From Charina bottae (lineage: Eukaryota > Chordata > Lepidosauria > Squamata > Charinaidae), in contig JALMGJ010000005.1 of NCBI GenBank assembly GCA_023362775.1, positions 39,861,463-39,925,462 of the forward strand: a stretch of DNA of 64,000 nt. The letters are read 5' to 3'. This document shows positions 22,464-31,188 of the stretch, one piece after another. Position 1 is the stretch's first letter. Every line of letters starts with the position of its first letter. The notes below the pieces were generated by a model. That model did not search any database, was not told the DNA's origin, and worked only from the letters and a program-made list of their open reading frames with translations. The position numbers were made by a program, and so were the translations under genes.

Positions 22464-22734
22464 CAGGGCTTTCCAAAGTTTTCCCGCGGCGACACACCAA
22501 CCGCTGTTGGTGTGTCGCCGCGGGAAAACCCAGAGGTGCTGCCATTGCGGCAGCGCGCAAAAACCTGGAAGCGCTGCTGCCGCTTTTGGGTTTTTGCACG
22601 CCTCCGTTGGTGTGTCGCCGTGGGAAAACCCGGAAGCGCTGATGATGATCAGCGTTTCCGGGTTGTGTGGCGACACACCAGACTGTGTGTGGTGACACAC
22701 TTTTGTGTCACGACACACAGTTTGGAAAGCTTTC
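22464..22734. mobile_element. Non-autonomous hAT MITE, family A copy 2, with internal hairpins
   Basis: Ends CAGGGCTTTCCAAAG and GTTTGGAAAGCTTTC (inverted). The 8-bp direct repeat TTCTACAG lies at 22456-22463 and 22735-22742. Inside, 22479-22530 is a strong hairpin whose arms read CCCGCGGCGACACACCAA and its complement. GTTGGTGTGTCGCCG recurs at 22605, and CGGAAGCGCTGATGATG and ATCAGCGTTTCCGGG form another hairpin at 22630-22658. GC-rich, non-coding; overlapping ORFs in all frames are by-products of the repeats. Confidence 0.88.
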
Positions 22735-22926
22735 TTCTACAGTATAATTTGTGTTATCAGTTTACAGTTTAATTCTCTAAAAAGAGACTTCAGTCTTCTA
22801 CATGCTTCCCTGGGAATAAGCCAGACTGAAGGCAGTGAAATTCACTTCTGAGTGGAGAAGACAGCTTTTTTCAGCTGATGGTCTCATTTACTTCTAAGTA
22901 GACATGTAGACATGTAAGTAGGCATG

Positions 22927-23223
22927 GAGCGTGGTGGCTCAGTGGGTAAGACACCAGGCTTGTTGATTGGAAGATTGCAAGTGAGCTCCCACACTAGCCC
23001 CAGCTCTTGCCAACCTAACAATTCGAAAGCATGCAAATGCAAGTAGATTAATAGGTACCACTTCAGTAGGTAGGTAACAGCGTTCCGCGTGCGTCATGCC
23101 GGCCACATGACCACGGAAGCGTCTTTGGACAATGCTGGCTCTTCGGCTAACAAACGGAGATGAGCACCGGCCCCTAGAGTCGGACACGACTGCACAAATG
23201 TGCGGGGGGAACCTTTACCTTTT
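22927..23223 (+). mobile_element. Sauria-type SINE with internal deletion
   Basis: Starts GGAGCGTGGTGGCTCAGTGGG-like and ends AGTCGGACACGACTG...CCTTTACC. Part of the tRNA-related region after GGAAGATTGCAA is missing compared with 17508-17838. A short direct repeat TAGGCATG flanks it (22919-22926 and 23224-23231). The start may overlap the repeat by a base or two. Confidence 0.85.
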
Positions 23224-23231
23224 TAGGCATG

Positions 23232-23599
23232 TAGAGGAAAGGTGTATGCATATGCAAGTGATGATCCAGCTTATTTTGGAAGCGTCACTTTTGTATTTGT
23301 ATATTTCCACTTTATCATAATTTGAATGTGGTCACCAAAATCATTCTCAGAACTAAGCTGTAAATGTTCTCTACCCCTGATGTAAACCTATGAAATAAGC
23401 ATAAATAAATCATTATTTGGATGCCTTGTTTGGCTGGATCTAAATGACAGCTATCCTGTTAGAACTGAGCTTTAGAGACAGAGTGTGGGAGGAAGAAAGA
23501 ACAACAACAAAAAAGATACGTTAGTGCATTGTGTTATGGAAAGCACTTTGAAATAACCCTGTCCTTATTTCTGATTCTGAAATGTTTGCAGGTATTTTT
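23232..23599. other. Unassigned
   Basis: No feature recognised. Confidence 0.4.
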
Positions 23600-23824
23600 G
23601 TTGTTTATTCGTTCAGTTGCTTCCGACTCTTCATGACTTCATGGACCAGCCCACACCAGAGCTTCCTGTCGGCCGTCACCACCCCCAGCTCCCACAAAGT
23701 CGAGTCCGTCACCTCCAGAATATCATCCATCCATCTTGCCCTTGGTCGGCCCTCTTCCTTTTGCCTTCCACTTTCCCTAGCATCAGCATCTTCTCCAGGG
23801 TATCCTGTCTTCTCATTATGTGAG
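23600..23824 (-). mobile_element. Bov-B LINE 3' end
   Basis: The reverse complement matches 36835-37045 of the long Bov-B copy, including the conserved GRPRxTWMDDI coding stretch and the final GAGTCGGAAGC. It is 5' truncated at about 23824, where ...GAGAAGACAG breaks off. Confidence 0.92.
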
Positions 23825-26219
23825 AAGACAGATTATGTGAGAAGAAATTGGCAGATACAGATTGTTCTTATAATCCGATACACTTAGAAGTTAACAGCAT
23901 TAACATTTTTGCAGGTTGCTTCTACCCAAATGTCCTTAAAATGGGGCAGGTGATATACCAGGCTTAAAAATCCATGGACAGCTGTGTGTGTCTATGCAAT
24001 TGATTTTATTTAAATGTATGCAGGAGTTGTTGTGTGTAAGGCTATGATTTAAAGTTGCAGATTTTGATAGTGTAGATTTTTATCTCTCCTTGATTTTGCC
24101 CTAATTGGTGTTTCGTTAATCAAAGTTAATCTTTAATGTAAGCCTGAGGTTTTGGTGTCAGTATAATAGAAATGTTGTGTACCTGTTTGAGTGGAAGTGC
24201 AAAGATTTATGTGCTTAAAATACTTCCTCTAAAAAATAGGCAATATTAGCCAAAGATCTGAAAGGGATAAGCATGATGGCAATTAATCATTGGGAGATAG
24301 TGTGGTCCTGAAGGTGGAAGTCTACAGAGTAATAGACTTCAATCCATGTTTGGTATGCTACTTGTGAAAGGAGAAGATGGCAGAATTTATTTACATGTAT
24401 GAATTTTAGATTTGACTATGAAAGCAATTTCTGTATGTATGTGAGCAAGAAATCTAAAACTACCCCCTGGGGCTTGTAATGCGGGAAAATATAGAAAGGC
24501 TATAAGTAGATAAAAGCCTGTAATCATAAAACTGTAAAAGCCTATTTTTAAAAGCCTATAGCCATGTGACTTATGCAAAAATTGTGAGCCCTTCAAGTTT
24601 TATTCTTTAAAATGTTCCTAGCCCTCAGGTTTGCACAGATAATTTCAGTGATGTTGCTATACTAAGTTAATATGCATAATTCATTCCTGGTTTGGAATGT
24701 ATTTTCTGAGTAGGTGGAAAGGAGAACTTAAGAAATCCAGATCTTGGGAAGTATAATGTACAGTTTCTTTTTGGAGGAAAATGATAAAAGTGTAATTAAT
24801 TCATTCTGAAAGAAAGGGGTTTTTGATACATTGAGAGGGAGAAGTCTTTAGTACAGAATAACTACCATGGCTTTGACATTCATACTCATTAAATAAGTTA
24901 AATTGAAATCTGCATTCTTTTTTAATGTGCATTGAGAATAGTGATGCTCAGAATCAATCAGTTGGTAAAATAAATGTAGTTTTCTCATTCTCAAATGTAC
25001 AATAAGCTCTGATTTAGAACCAGCAATTTTGAGCATATTCAATAATTCAAACCAATATTTATTACAAGTTAATTTATATTTTCTATGCTAACATGGTCTG
25101 CAGTGTTGGACCGACTCTGCCATCACTTCTTTATTGATTTCAGTAACCTAACAAATCAGTAATAAACTGCCATTTTGACTCCTACTTCTGCTTATTTCTG
25201 CTTTCATAGCTGATGCTGCCTTCACACAGGGCTCTGGTAATCTGTTACTATAACCAACGGGAACAGCAAAAGTGATTGACCATGGAACTGTGAATGATGG
25301 GAACTGTAATCCAACCCAGCACTATATAGATTTATATAGTTAGTCACAAGAGATTGTTTGCTTGGCTTATATCCTATCCTTTTGTTCACATTCAATACTC
25401 AAACTGGCTAAGAAACAATACAGAAACAAAAATCAGAAACAATTGATAACATTTTTGAAGCATCTCTCCTTCCTCAGCTTCAGACTAAAACTTTGCCAAT
25501 GTTCTAAGAACAGTTTCTGATATCTTTCATAATGTCAGAATGGCTTGTCAGCTAACTTGAGTTATACATCACACTCAGACATGTTTTGTTTTACCGTGGT
25601 TTATTTAAAAGCCATGATTAGCTAGGTTCACACAGTGTACTAAGCAATAGTATAGTTAATTTGGTTTTGATTTAGTATATTGTGAGAAACAAGCCATTAT
25701 TTTTGGTTTCAAAACTTGCTTTACATTTCTGCAATTGACCCTGGGTAAAGTCCTTTTGCAATCTGATTATTATTTTTATATTCTAATTTGTAGTAAGTCC
25801 CATTTTATGTGAGAGGAACTTTGCAAGCAGCTGAATATCTGCAGGCAACTGGCTTCTGTTCCTTTCAGGTTGCAGACTGATCAGTGAGGTCAAGGTGACA
25901 GCAATGAAGGCAGTTCAATACCAGGACCTGCTGTCCAGTGCCAACTTGGCTGCTGATAAAACATTTACTTAATCTAGAACTTAATTCTGGATGGAAGTGC
26001 TAATTCTGATATGCATCACCAAAACTTCTCTGAGATACTGTAAAAGGAGAGTTAATCTCTCCCAGCTTACTATGGGCTACTCCATAGTAACAAAGAAACC
26101 CTCCTTCAGTCCAGGAGATCAGCATACTTATAGGCTGGCTTCACATGTCCCATTTTTGGGAAATGTGACTAAGAAGGTGATGGCCTCATAGCATAGATCC
26201 AGATGCATCTGAATGATAT
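23825..26219. other. Unassigned AT-rich DNA
   Basis: 2.4 kb without a recognised element or coding signal. Confidence 0.45.
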
Positions 26220-26640
26220 TAATTTTCAGCTAGGATATGATACTGAAACTACTTTGGTTGTCTTGGATGACATTCCCCTAGAAACTGGATGTGGAGGAGT
26301 GTGACTCTGCTAATTCTCCTAGACCTCTCAGTAGCTTTCAGTTCTCAATAACACTGACCATGTAACTGTTTCAGGTTCAGGTTCTTCCTGTCAGGTTGTA
26401 TTCAGATGGCGGTTTTGGGGGATTATTGTTTGATACTTAAGCTGCTGTTCTATGGTTTCCCACATGGGTCCATCTTGTCACTCATATGGTTCAACATCTA
26501 TGTAAAGCTACTATGGGAGCTCATATGTAGTTTTGGAATGTATTATTGCGCCTAAACATTCAGTTCCAAGGAAACCATGGTATAGATAACCATAATCAAA
26601 TCTGATCAGTTCAGGAAGGAATGCAACTGGTATACTAAAC
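26220..26640 (+). mobile_element. Decayed CR1-like LINE, reverse-transcriptase domain
   Basis: 26310-26340 reads LILLDLSVAF, the motif A region of CR1 reverse transcriptase. 26455-26500 reads like the GVPQGSILSxxxFNIYxK block, and what follows resembles the PLGxLI segment. Many stops. Older than the copies at 43 and 46 kb. Confidence 0.65.
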
Positions 26641-26877
26641 ATAACTATACAAAGGTGCTTCTTGTCAAACCCACCATTTACAAATCCAGCAATAACTGGA
26701 GATCAAGGGACACACCCATACTGTGAAGCTTTCAGTCAAGCTATATAAAACAGACTGAACCTCATTCCCTGAGTCCAGTGTCCTATCAATAATACCTCCA
26801 TCTTGCCTCTGTTTAATTTCAGCTTGTCTTGAAAGTTTTCTGTGTTCAGTAAAGGGCTGGATAAGAAAAGCAGCATT

Positions 26878-26985
26878 TTCCAACCTGACAACCTTCAGAT
26901 GTCCTCCAGGCTAACAAGGAAGTATGAAAGTTGAAGTCCCAAGTATACAGAGGGAACCAGGTTGGAGAAAGCTGGGCTAGAGCTA
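26878..26985. repeat. Short MITE-like repeat
   Basis: CCAACCTGACAACCTTCAGA at the left and GGGAACCAGGTTGGAGAAAG at the right form an imperfect inverted pair around AGTTGAAGTCCCAAG. Such CAACCT...AGGTTGG units with AACTCCCAGA-like middles are widespread in squamates as I remember. No clear target duplication. Confidence 0.4.
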
Positions 26986-27059
26986 CCAAGTCCAGTTCAG
27001 AAATATATCTCAAATTGCACAAAGAAATAAGAGTTGAAATTGATATCAATGTTGAACAT

Positions 27060-27325
27060 GGGATAAGTGTTAAACATGCTAATCACGCTCATCAGCCACT
27101 CGTTAACATTTCAACACAACAAAAAACTCCACCTAATCTCCTATAACTTAGCTCTATAAATAGAACACAAACAAAACATTGCCACTCTATCTGGGCACAG
27201 AGATTTCGCTTCTGTCTGTGCTCCTGCCCTCTGAAGATTCTGGCCACAGATGCTGGCGAAACGTTAGGAACCACAACTTCCAGAACACGGCCACACAGCC
27301 CGGAAGACCCACAACAGCCAAATCA
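27060..27325 (+). mobile_element. Penelope-type terminal repeat fragment
   Basis: Contains a TATA-like TATAAATAG at 27156-27164, a hammerhead-like core at 27231-27262, and the blocks GGCCACACAGCCCGGAAGAC and CCCACAACA that recur in the 94-bp insertion at 20967. This fits a pseudo-LTR with an internal ribozyme. No protein-coding part is present. Boundaries are approximate. Confidence 0.5.
27231..27262 (+). ncRNA. Hammerhead-like core, degenerate
   Basis: CTGAAGA at 27231 and GAAAC at 27258-27262 with GTTAGGA after it. Stem II between them (TTCTGGCCACAGATGCTGGC) pairs poorly, about three GC pairs, because the 5' strand has TCTGGC where GCCAGC would pair. TCCT before the core could pair with AGGA after it as stem I. 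Likely a decayed ribozyme. Confidence 0.35.
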
Positions 27326-27781
27326 TAATAACCTCATTATCAATCTAATTACACATTCTTAATTTTACCCCACCTCAAAGTATACCAAAGCATTTACATA
27401 TCTCCCTATTACACCCAAGGCATCTTTCTTGCATAAATCAAACAACCCAACTGTCCCCCTTAAAATCTCAGACTTCTCAGCAAAATTTTTCTTACAAGAA
27501 TCAAACAGCCCAATTACCCCCCTTAACAACTCAAACTCCTCAGCAAAAAAACTCCCACAAGGCAGATTCTCTTCTCTCCCATAACAATTCCCCAGAAAGA
27601 AGGGAGGATTACAAGCTCTCCTAGTAAACTGCAGCTCAGACTGTCACCTTAACCCCTTCACCACCAAAATGTAATCTTCGTCTGGCATTACTTCAGTCTT
27701 GCTATCAGCGCAGGCTCATAACAGGACTCTGAAAAAGCCTCTTTGAAATCTTCCATGTTTTAGGCAGTAAATTATGGCATC
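27326..27781. other. Unassigned, with an imperfect tandem duplication
   Basis: 27425-27490 and 27491-27555 resemble each other (AATCAAACAACCCAACTGTC against AATCAAACAGCCCAATTACC; CTCAGCAAAA in both). Pyrimidine-rich. Family unknown. Confidence 0.4.
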
Positions 27782-27862
27782 CCCTAGATCAGGGGTCGGC
27801 AAACTTTTTATGCCGGGAGCCATTTTGACATGCTCGTGCACATTTTGAAATGCTCGAGAGCC

Positions 27863-27975
27863 AGGGGGCGGGGTTTGCGGGCGGGGGCCAATAGCATGGA
27901 AGGGGGCGGGGTTTGCGGGTGGGAGCCAATCGCGTGGAAGGGGTGGGGGTTTGCAGGCGGGAGCCAATCACGTGG
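27863..27975. repeat. Subterminal tandem array with GC box, CCAAT and E-box
   Basis: Three units of about 38-39 bp. Each holds a GGGGCGGGG or GGGGTGGGGG GC-box-like block, TTTGCGGG, GAGCCAAT or GGCCAAT (CCAAT box) and a CGTGG/CACGTGG end. A fourth unit is at the other end (31047-31096) in the same orientation. It may serve as transposase-binding or host-factor-binding sequence; function not shown. Confidence 0.75.
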
Positions 27976-28468
27976 CTTATTGGGGCGCGTGGGAGGGCCC
28001 ATGTAGCAGTTTCCCCCCCACTGGCTTCCCGCCCCTCCCTCCTTGCCTGCAGAAGGCGGCCGGCCTTCTCCCCCCGCTATTTCCGGAAGTGATCCAGCGC
28101 CGATCTACGGGCTGTGGGGCTTCCGATCCTTGGAAGGCGAGGCCCTGGTGGTGTGGGGGGGGCGAGGAGGATTCTCAGTCAGGAGGGGGAAATCCCCGGG
28201 TCTGCGGAGGTCTTTCCATGCCGCCTTGAGGCGCGCGTGGGCGCCCAGGGCAGGGGAGGAACGGGGAGCGCCAGGAGACTCACCCGCTGCTGCTCGGCTG
28301 CCACCTTCCTCCTCCGCTTCAGCCGCCCGCCCGCCGAGTCCCGGCCCTTCAGCCCCCGCTGGGGGGAGGGGGGCAGGGACTCAGTGCCCGCACGCCCGGA
28401 GCCTGACAGAGCTGCGTCTCGCCCCGCCCTGCCCTCCCAGAGTGGCCAGCGGAGCGCCACCGGCGCCC

Positions 28469-29193
28469 ACCTGCTCGGGCAGGTACCAGCCTCTCTGCAC
28501 GCTCCTTCCGCTGCTGCTGCTGCAGGGAGACGGCGTCCACCCGGCCCAGCTGCCCGGGGTCCAGGGAGATCAGATCCGCCCACCTCGTTCCCCCCCCCCC
28601 ACAGCCGCTCTTCGCCACAGATCCCTGCTGCTGCAGGGAGACGGCGTCCACCCGGCCCAGCTGCCCGGGGTCCAGGAAGATCAGATCCGGCGGGATCTGT
28701 GGCGAAGAGCGGCCGTGGGGGGGGGGAATGAGGCGGGCGGATCTGATCTCCCTGGACCCCGGGCAGCTGGGCCAGGTGGATGCCGTCTCCCTGCAGCAGC
28801 AGCAGCGGAAGGAGCGTGCAGAGAGGCTGGTACCTGCCCGAGCAGGAAAGAGCCAGTTTCGGCAAAGCAATCCTAATCGGAGGAGTAAAGCTGGAAGAAA
28901 CTCGCTAAGTGGGCTCCTTGTCTGAAGCTCCAGCCGGACATTCCATCCTGGGGAGAAAGCAAGCTGGACTCGCCCACTCTCCCGGAAACAACGCCTGAGC
29001 CAGCGAACTCGGTTCGTGCCGCTCCTTCTACAAAGAGTAGAGAAAGAGCGACTTCTCCCTCGCTTGCTCGGGCAGGTACCAGCTGCAGGGAGACGGCGTC
29101 CACCCGGCCCAGCTGCCCAGGGTCCAGGGAGATCAGATCCGCCTGCCTCGTTCCCCCCCCCCCCACGGCCGCTCTTCGCCACAGATCCCTGGG
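28469..29193. repeat. Cluster of direct and inverted duplications inside the hAT element
   Basis: A unit with GGGAGACGGCGTCCACC, CGGCCCAGCTGCCC and GGTCCAGGGAGATCAGATC occurs near 28527, 28638 and 29089, and inverted near 28740-28796. CTGCTCGGGCAGGTACCAG at 28469 is inverted at 28833-28852 and repeated at 29068. CCGCTCTTCGCCACAGATCC occurs near 28603 and 29167 and inverted near 28692. The cluster could fold into a large hairpin. Confidence 0.85.
28728..28838 (+). other. Candidate captured exon-like segment 1
   Basis: Within the inverted unit the plus strand reads from ATG: MRRADLISLDPGQLGQVDAV, then SLQQQQRKERAERL, followed directly by GTACCT, a possible splice donor. The polar, helix-like sequence is more protein-like than the surrounding Pro/Arg/Ala-rich translations, and the same frame is kept in the duplicate units on the other strand. 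I do not recognise the protein. It could be a host gene fragment captured by the transposon or chance coding from GC-rich DNA. Confidence 0.3.
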
Positions 29194-30118
29194 CCGTTTG
29201 ATGCGGTTTAAATCTTAAACAAAATAAAGCAAATTAGGCAATCAAGACCTTCAGCTAAGAGAGAGTGTGGCGGAACAAAAAAATAAAGGCGAGAAAGAGG
29301 CGTCGTACGGAAGGAGGTACCGACGGAAAGGCTGCCCCACCCATCTCCGGATTAGTCCTGCTGATTTCAACTGCAATGTATTGGAGAAAATGGCTTTGTG
29401 AGTTTTAGCCTCCAACCGGGCTCCAAGAGAGAAAGAACGAGAAAACTTATCAATTTTATCTTTTTCTCCACCCAGAGGTTCTCTCAAGAGCTGTTTTGGC
29501 CCAGAAAAGTCAAGCAGCTCTATTGCTACTAATTCAGTAAAATCACCCTTTTATGAATTGCTTCATTCCCAGCCGAGTCTGCCCCTTAAGCCCTTCTCCG
29601 TCCTTTCTTCCTCCGCCCCCCCCCCCAGCTTCTCTTTTTACCTTTTCTGCCCCCACTTCATGCTGGGGATAATTCAAAAAGGCTTCTTTTTCGCCCACCA
29701 AACATTAGTTTCCAGCGTTTTGTGCTACTGGGTTTTTGATCATTTCGCAACGATCCGGGGGAAGGGGAAGAGAAGGCAACCCGCAGGAGGCACGGCTTGA
29801 GGGCGGACGGCACCCCTGGGCTGCATCCCCCAAAGCGTTTATTCGGGAGCAAGCTGCATGGAACCCCACAAAGCAAACAGGCAGGCGCCAGTTGGGGGGT
29901 GGGGGAGTTGGATCTACTTTAGCCTCCTTGTAAATCCCACCCCGTGCGCTACATTCTCTCTCCCTCTCTGCTCCGCGTGCGCAAGGGCGCAATTCCCCAG
30001 AAACCCTCCGGCTCGGTTTCCCTGGGAATCCCTGCGCACCCAGCGCTTGCTTTCCAACTGAGCGAACCCTCCTGTGCCTTGGCCCGGTTGGGCGTGCGCT
30101 TGGGCATCCAAGCCAGAT

Positions 30119-30560
30119 CGGGGGCCTCGCGGAGGGAGGCAAGCCGCCAGGCCCGTCCCCCTCGGCCACTTCCGCCTGCCCGCGTTGAGCCAAGAAAATG
30201 ATGGGGGGCGGGAAACAAGGCCGGCACGCCCCACCCGCCCGCTTACCTGCCTGCTTGCCTCCCTCCGCGAGGCCCCCCGCTGCCTTCCCGGGATCCAAGC
30301 CGGAGAGAAAGGGCGGCGGCGGGGCCGCGCTACCAGACCGCCCGAGTGCCGGACAGGCAGCTCCGCCCGCGCGCCTTCCACGTGATCGGCCCATGAGGAC
30401 CAGCCAGGGAAGGCGCGCGGGCGGAGCTCCCATACTGCTGCACCCAAGCCGAGCAGCAGCCGAGCCTCGAGAGGGCGAGAAAGCCCCGACGCTGCCCCGC
30501 AGACCTCTCCAGCGCGCCCGGATACCGGGAAGGCAACGGGGGGCCTCGCGGAGGGAGGCG
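30119..30560. repeat. Internal inverted repeats of the hAT element
   Basis: GGGGCCTCGCGGAGGGAGGC occurs near 30121 and 30539 and inverted near 30257-30278. GCTCCGCCCGCGCGCCTTCC near 30360 is inverted near 30409-30431, forming a hairpin around CACGTGATCGG. The short segment near 30621-30637 (CGCCCCAATAAGCCACG) is the reverse complement of 27971-27987. Confidence 0.8.
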
Positions 30561-30635
30561 GGCGGGCGCCCGGCCCGCCCCCCTCTGCGCCTGTGCGGCT
30601 CCCCCGCGCCCTCCCACCCGCCCCAATAAGCCACG

Positions 30636-30760
30636 GCAGGGAGGCACTGCTGGCCCGGGACGCGGCGCTGTCGGAGGCGGCGCAGGAGCGGCTGCAGAGG
30701 CTGCTGTGGCTGGAGATGGCGCTGCTCCGCGGCATCCAGGTGCTGGGCGAGGGCGTGGGC
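30636..30760 (+). other. Candidate captured exon-like segment 2
   Basis: After a pyrimidine-rich run ending GCCACGGCAG, which could be a splice acceptor, the plus strand reads REALLARDAALSEAAQERL then QRLLWLEMALLRGIQVLGEG. This is a plausible amphipathic helix unlike its low-complexity surroundings. Family not recognised. It could follow segment 1 in the same source gene (both Gln/Glu/Arg-rich helical), but that is speculation. Confidence 0.3.
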
Positions 30761-31046
30761 CCGGGACGCGAGCGGCAGGGCAGTGCAGGGGGCCTGGCCG
30801 GGGCGGTGGCGGCGGGGGGACGGCGGAGGTTTGCCGGGCGGCAGGACGGGGCGGGCGGTGCTGCTGGGGCTGGTGGCAGAGCTGGAGGGAGCAGAGGGAC
30901 CAGGCATTCCCATGGGCGCAGCGTGCGCTCTGCCACCCGCCTTGGAGAAGTGGCCGCGGGAGGCCCTCCGGGTGCACCCTCCCACCCCATCAATCCCCCC
31001 ACCCCGCCAGCAGCGCCTCCCTGCCACGCCGGGCCTCGCTCAGTGC

Positions 31047-31096
31047 GAGAGCCAGGGGGCGGGGTTTGCGGGCGGGGGCCAATCACGTGGAAGGGG
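31047..31096. repeat. Right subterminal repeat unit of the hAT element
   Basis: GAGAGCCAGGGGGCGGGGTT and the following CCAATCACGTGGAAGG match the left-end array at 27855-27902 in direct orientation. Confidence 0.85.
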
Positions 31097-31188
31097 CGGG
31101 GGTGAGTTCAGCTGCGGAAGAGCCACACTCAAGGGGCCAAAGAGCCGCATCTGGCTCGCGAGCCGCCATTTCCGACCCTGCCCTAGAT

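Larger units (their letters stand above)
27790..31180. mobile_element. 3.4-kb GC-rich non-autonomous hAT-type element
   Basis: Starts CAGGGGTCGGCAAACTTTTT and ends TTTCCGACCCTG, the inverted CAGGGTCGG type end of hAT elements. The 8-bp direct repeat CCCTAGAT is exact at 27782-27789 and 31181-31188. The interior is far more GC-rich and CpG-rich than all surrounding DNA. It carries subterminal direct repeats (27863-27975 and 31047-31096) and large internal inverted duplications (28469-29193, 30119-30560). No hAT transposase motif is visible in any frame. Two short segments look exon-like. The long ORFs on both strands come from the lack of AT-rich stop codons. Confidence 0.85.

Noticed and set aside
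22316..22772. Four overlapping ORFs of about 100 codons
   Set aside because: All lie in the hAT MITE hairpins and reuse the same GC-rich module in several frames.
28043..29182. Overlapping 277-, 228- and 205-codon ORFs on both strands
   Set aside because: They follow inverted duplications; the same DNA gives mirrored ORFs. Only one short segment (28728-28838) was kept as a weak exon candidate.
30119..30560. Host CpG-island promoter of a gene
   Set aside because: The whole CpG-rich stretch lies between hAT ends with an exact 8-bp duplication and no downstream host exon was found; it belongs to the transposon.
29705..31086. Long minus-strand ORFs of 440 and 390 codons
   Set aside because: They overlap each other and plus-strand ORFs of similar length in a very GC-rich repeat. 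Composition is Pro/Arg/Ala/Gly-rich with no domain, so stop codons are simply rare.
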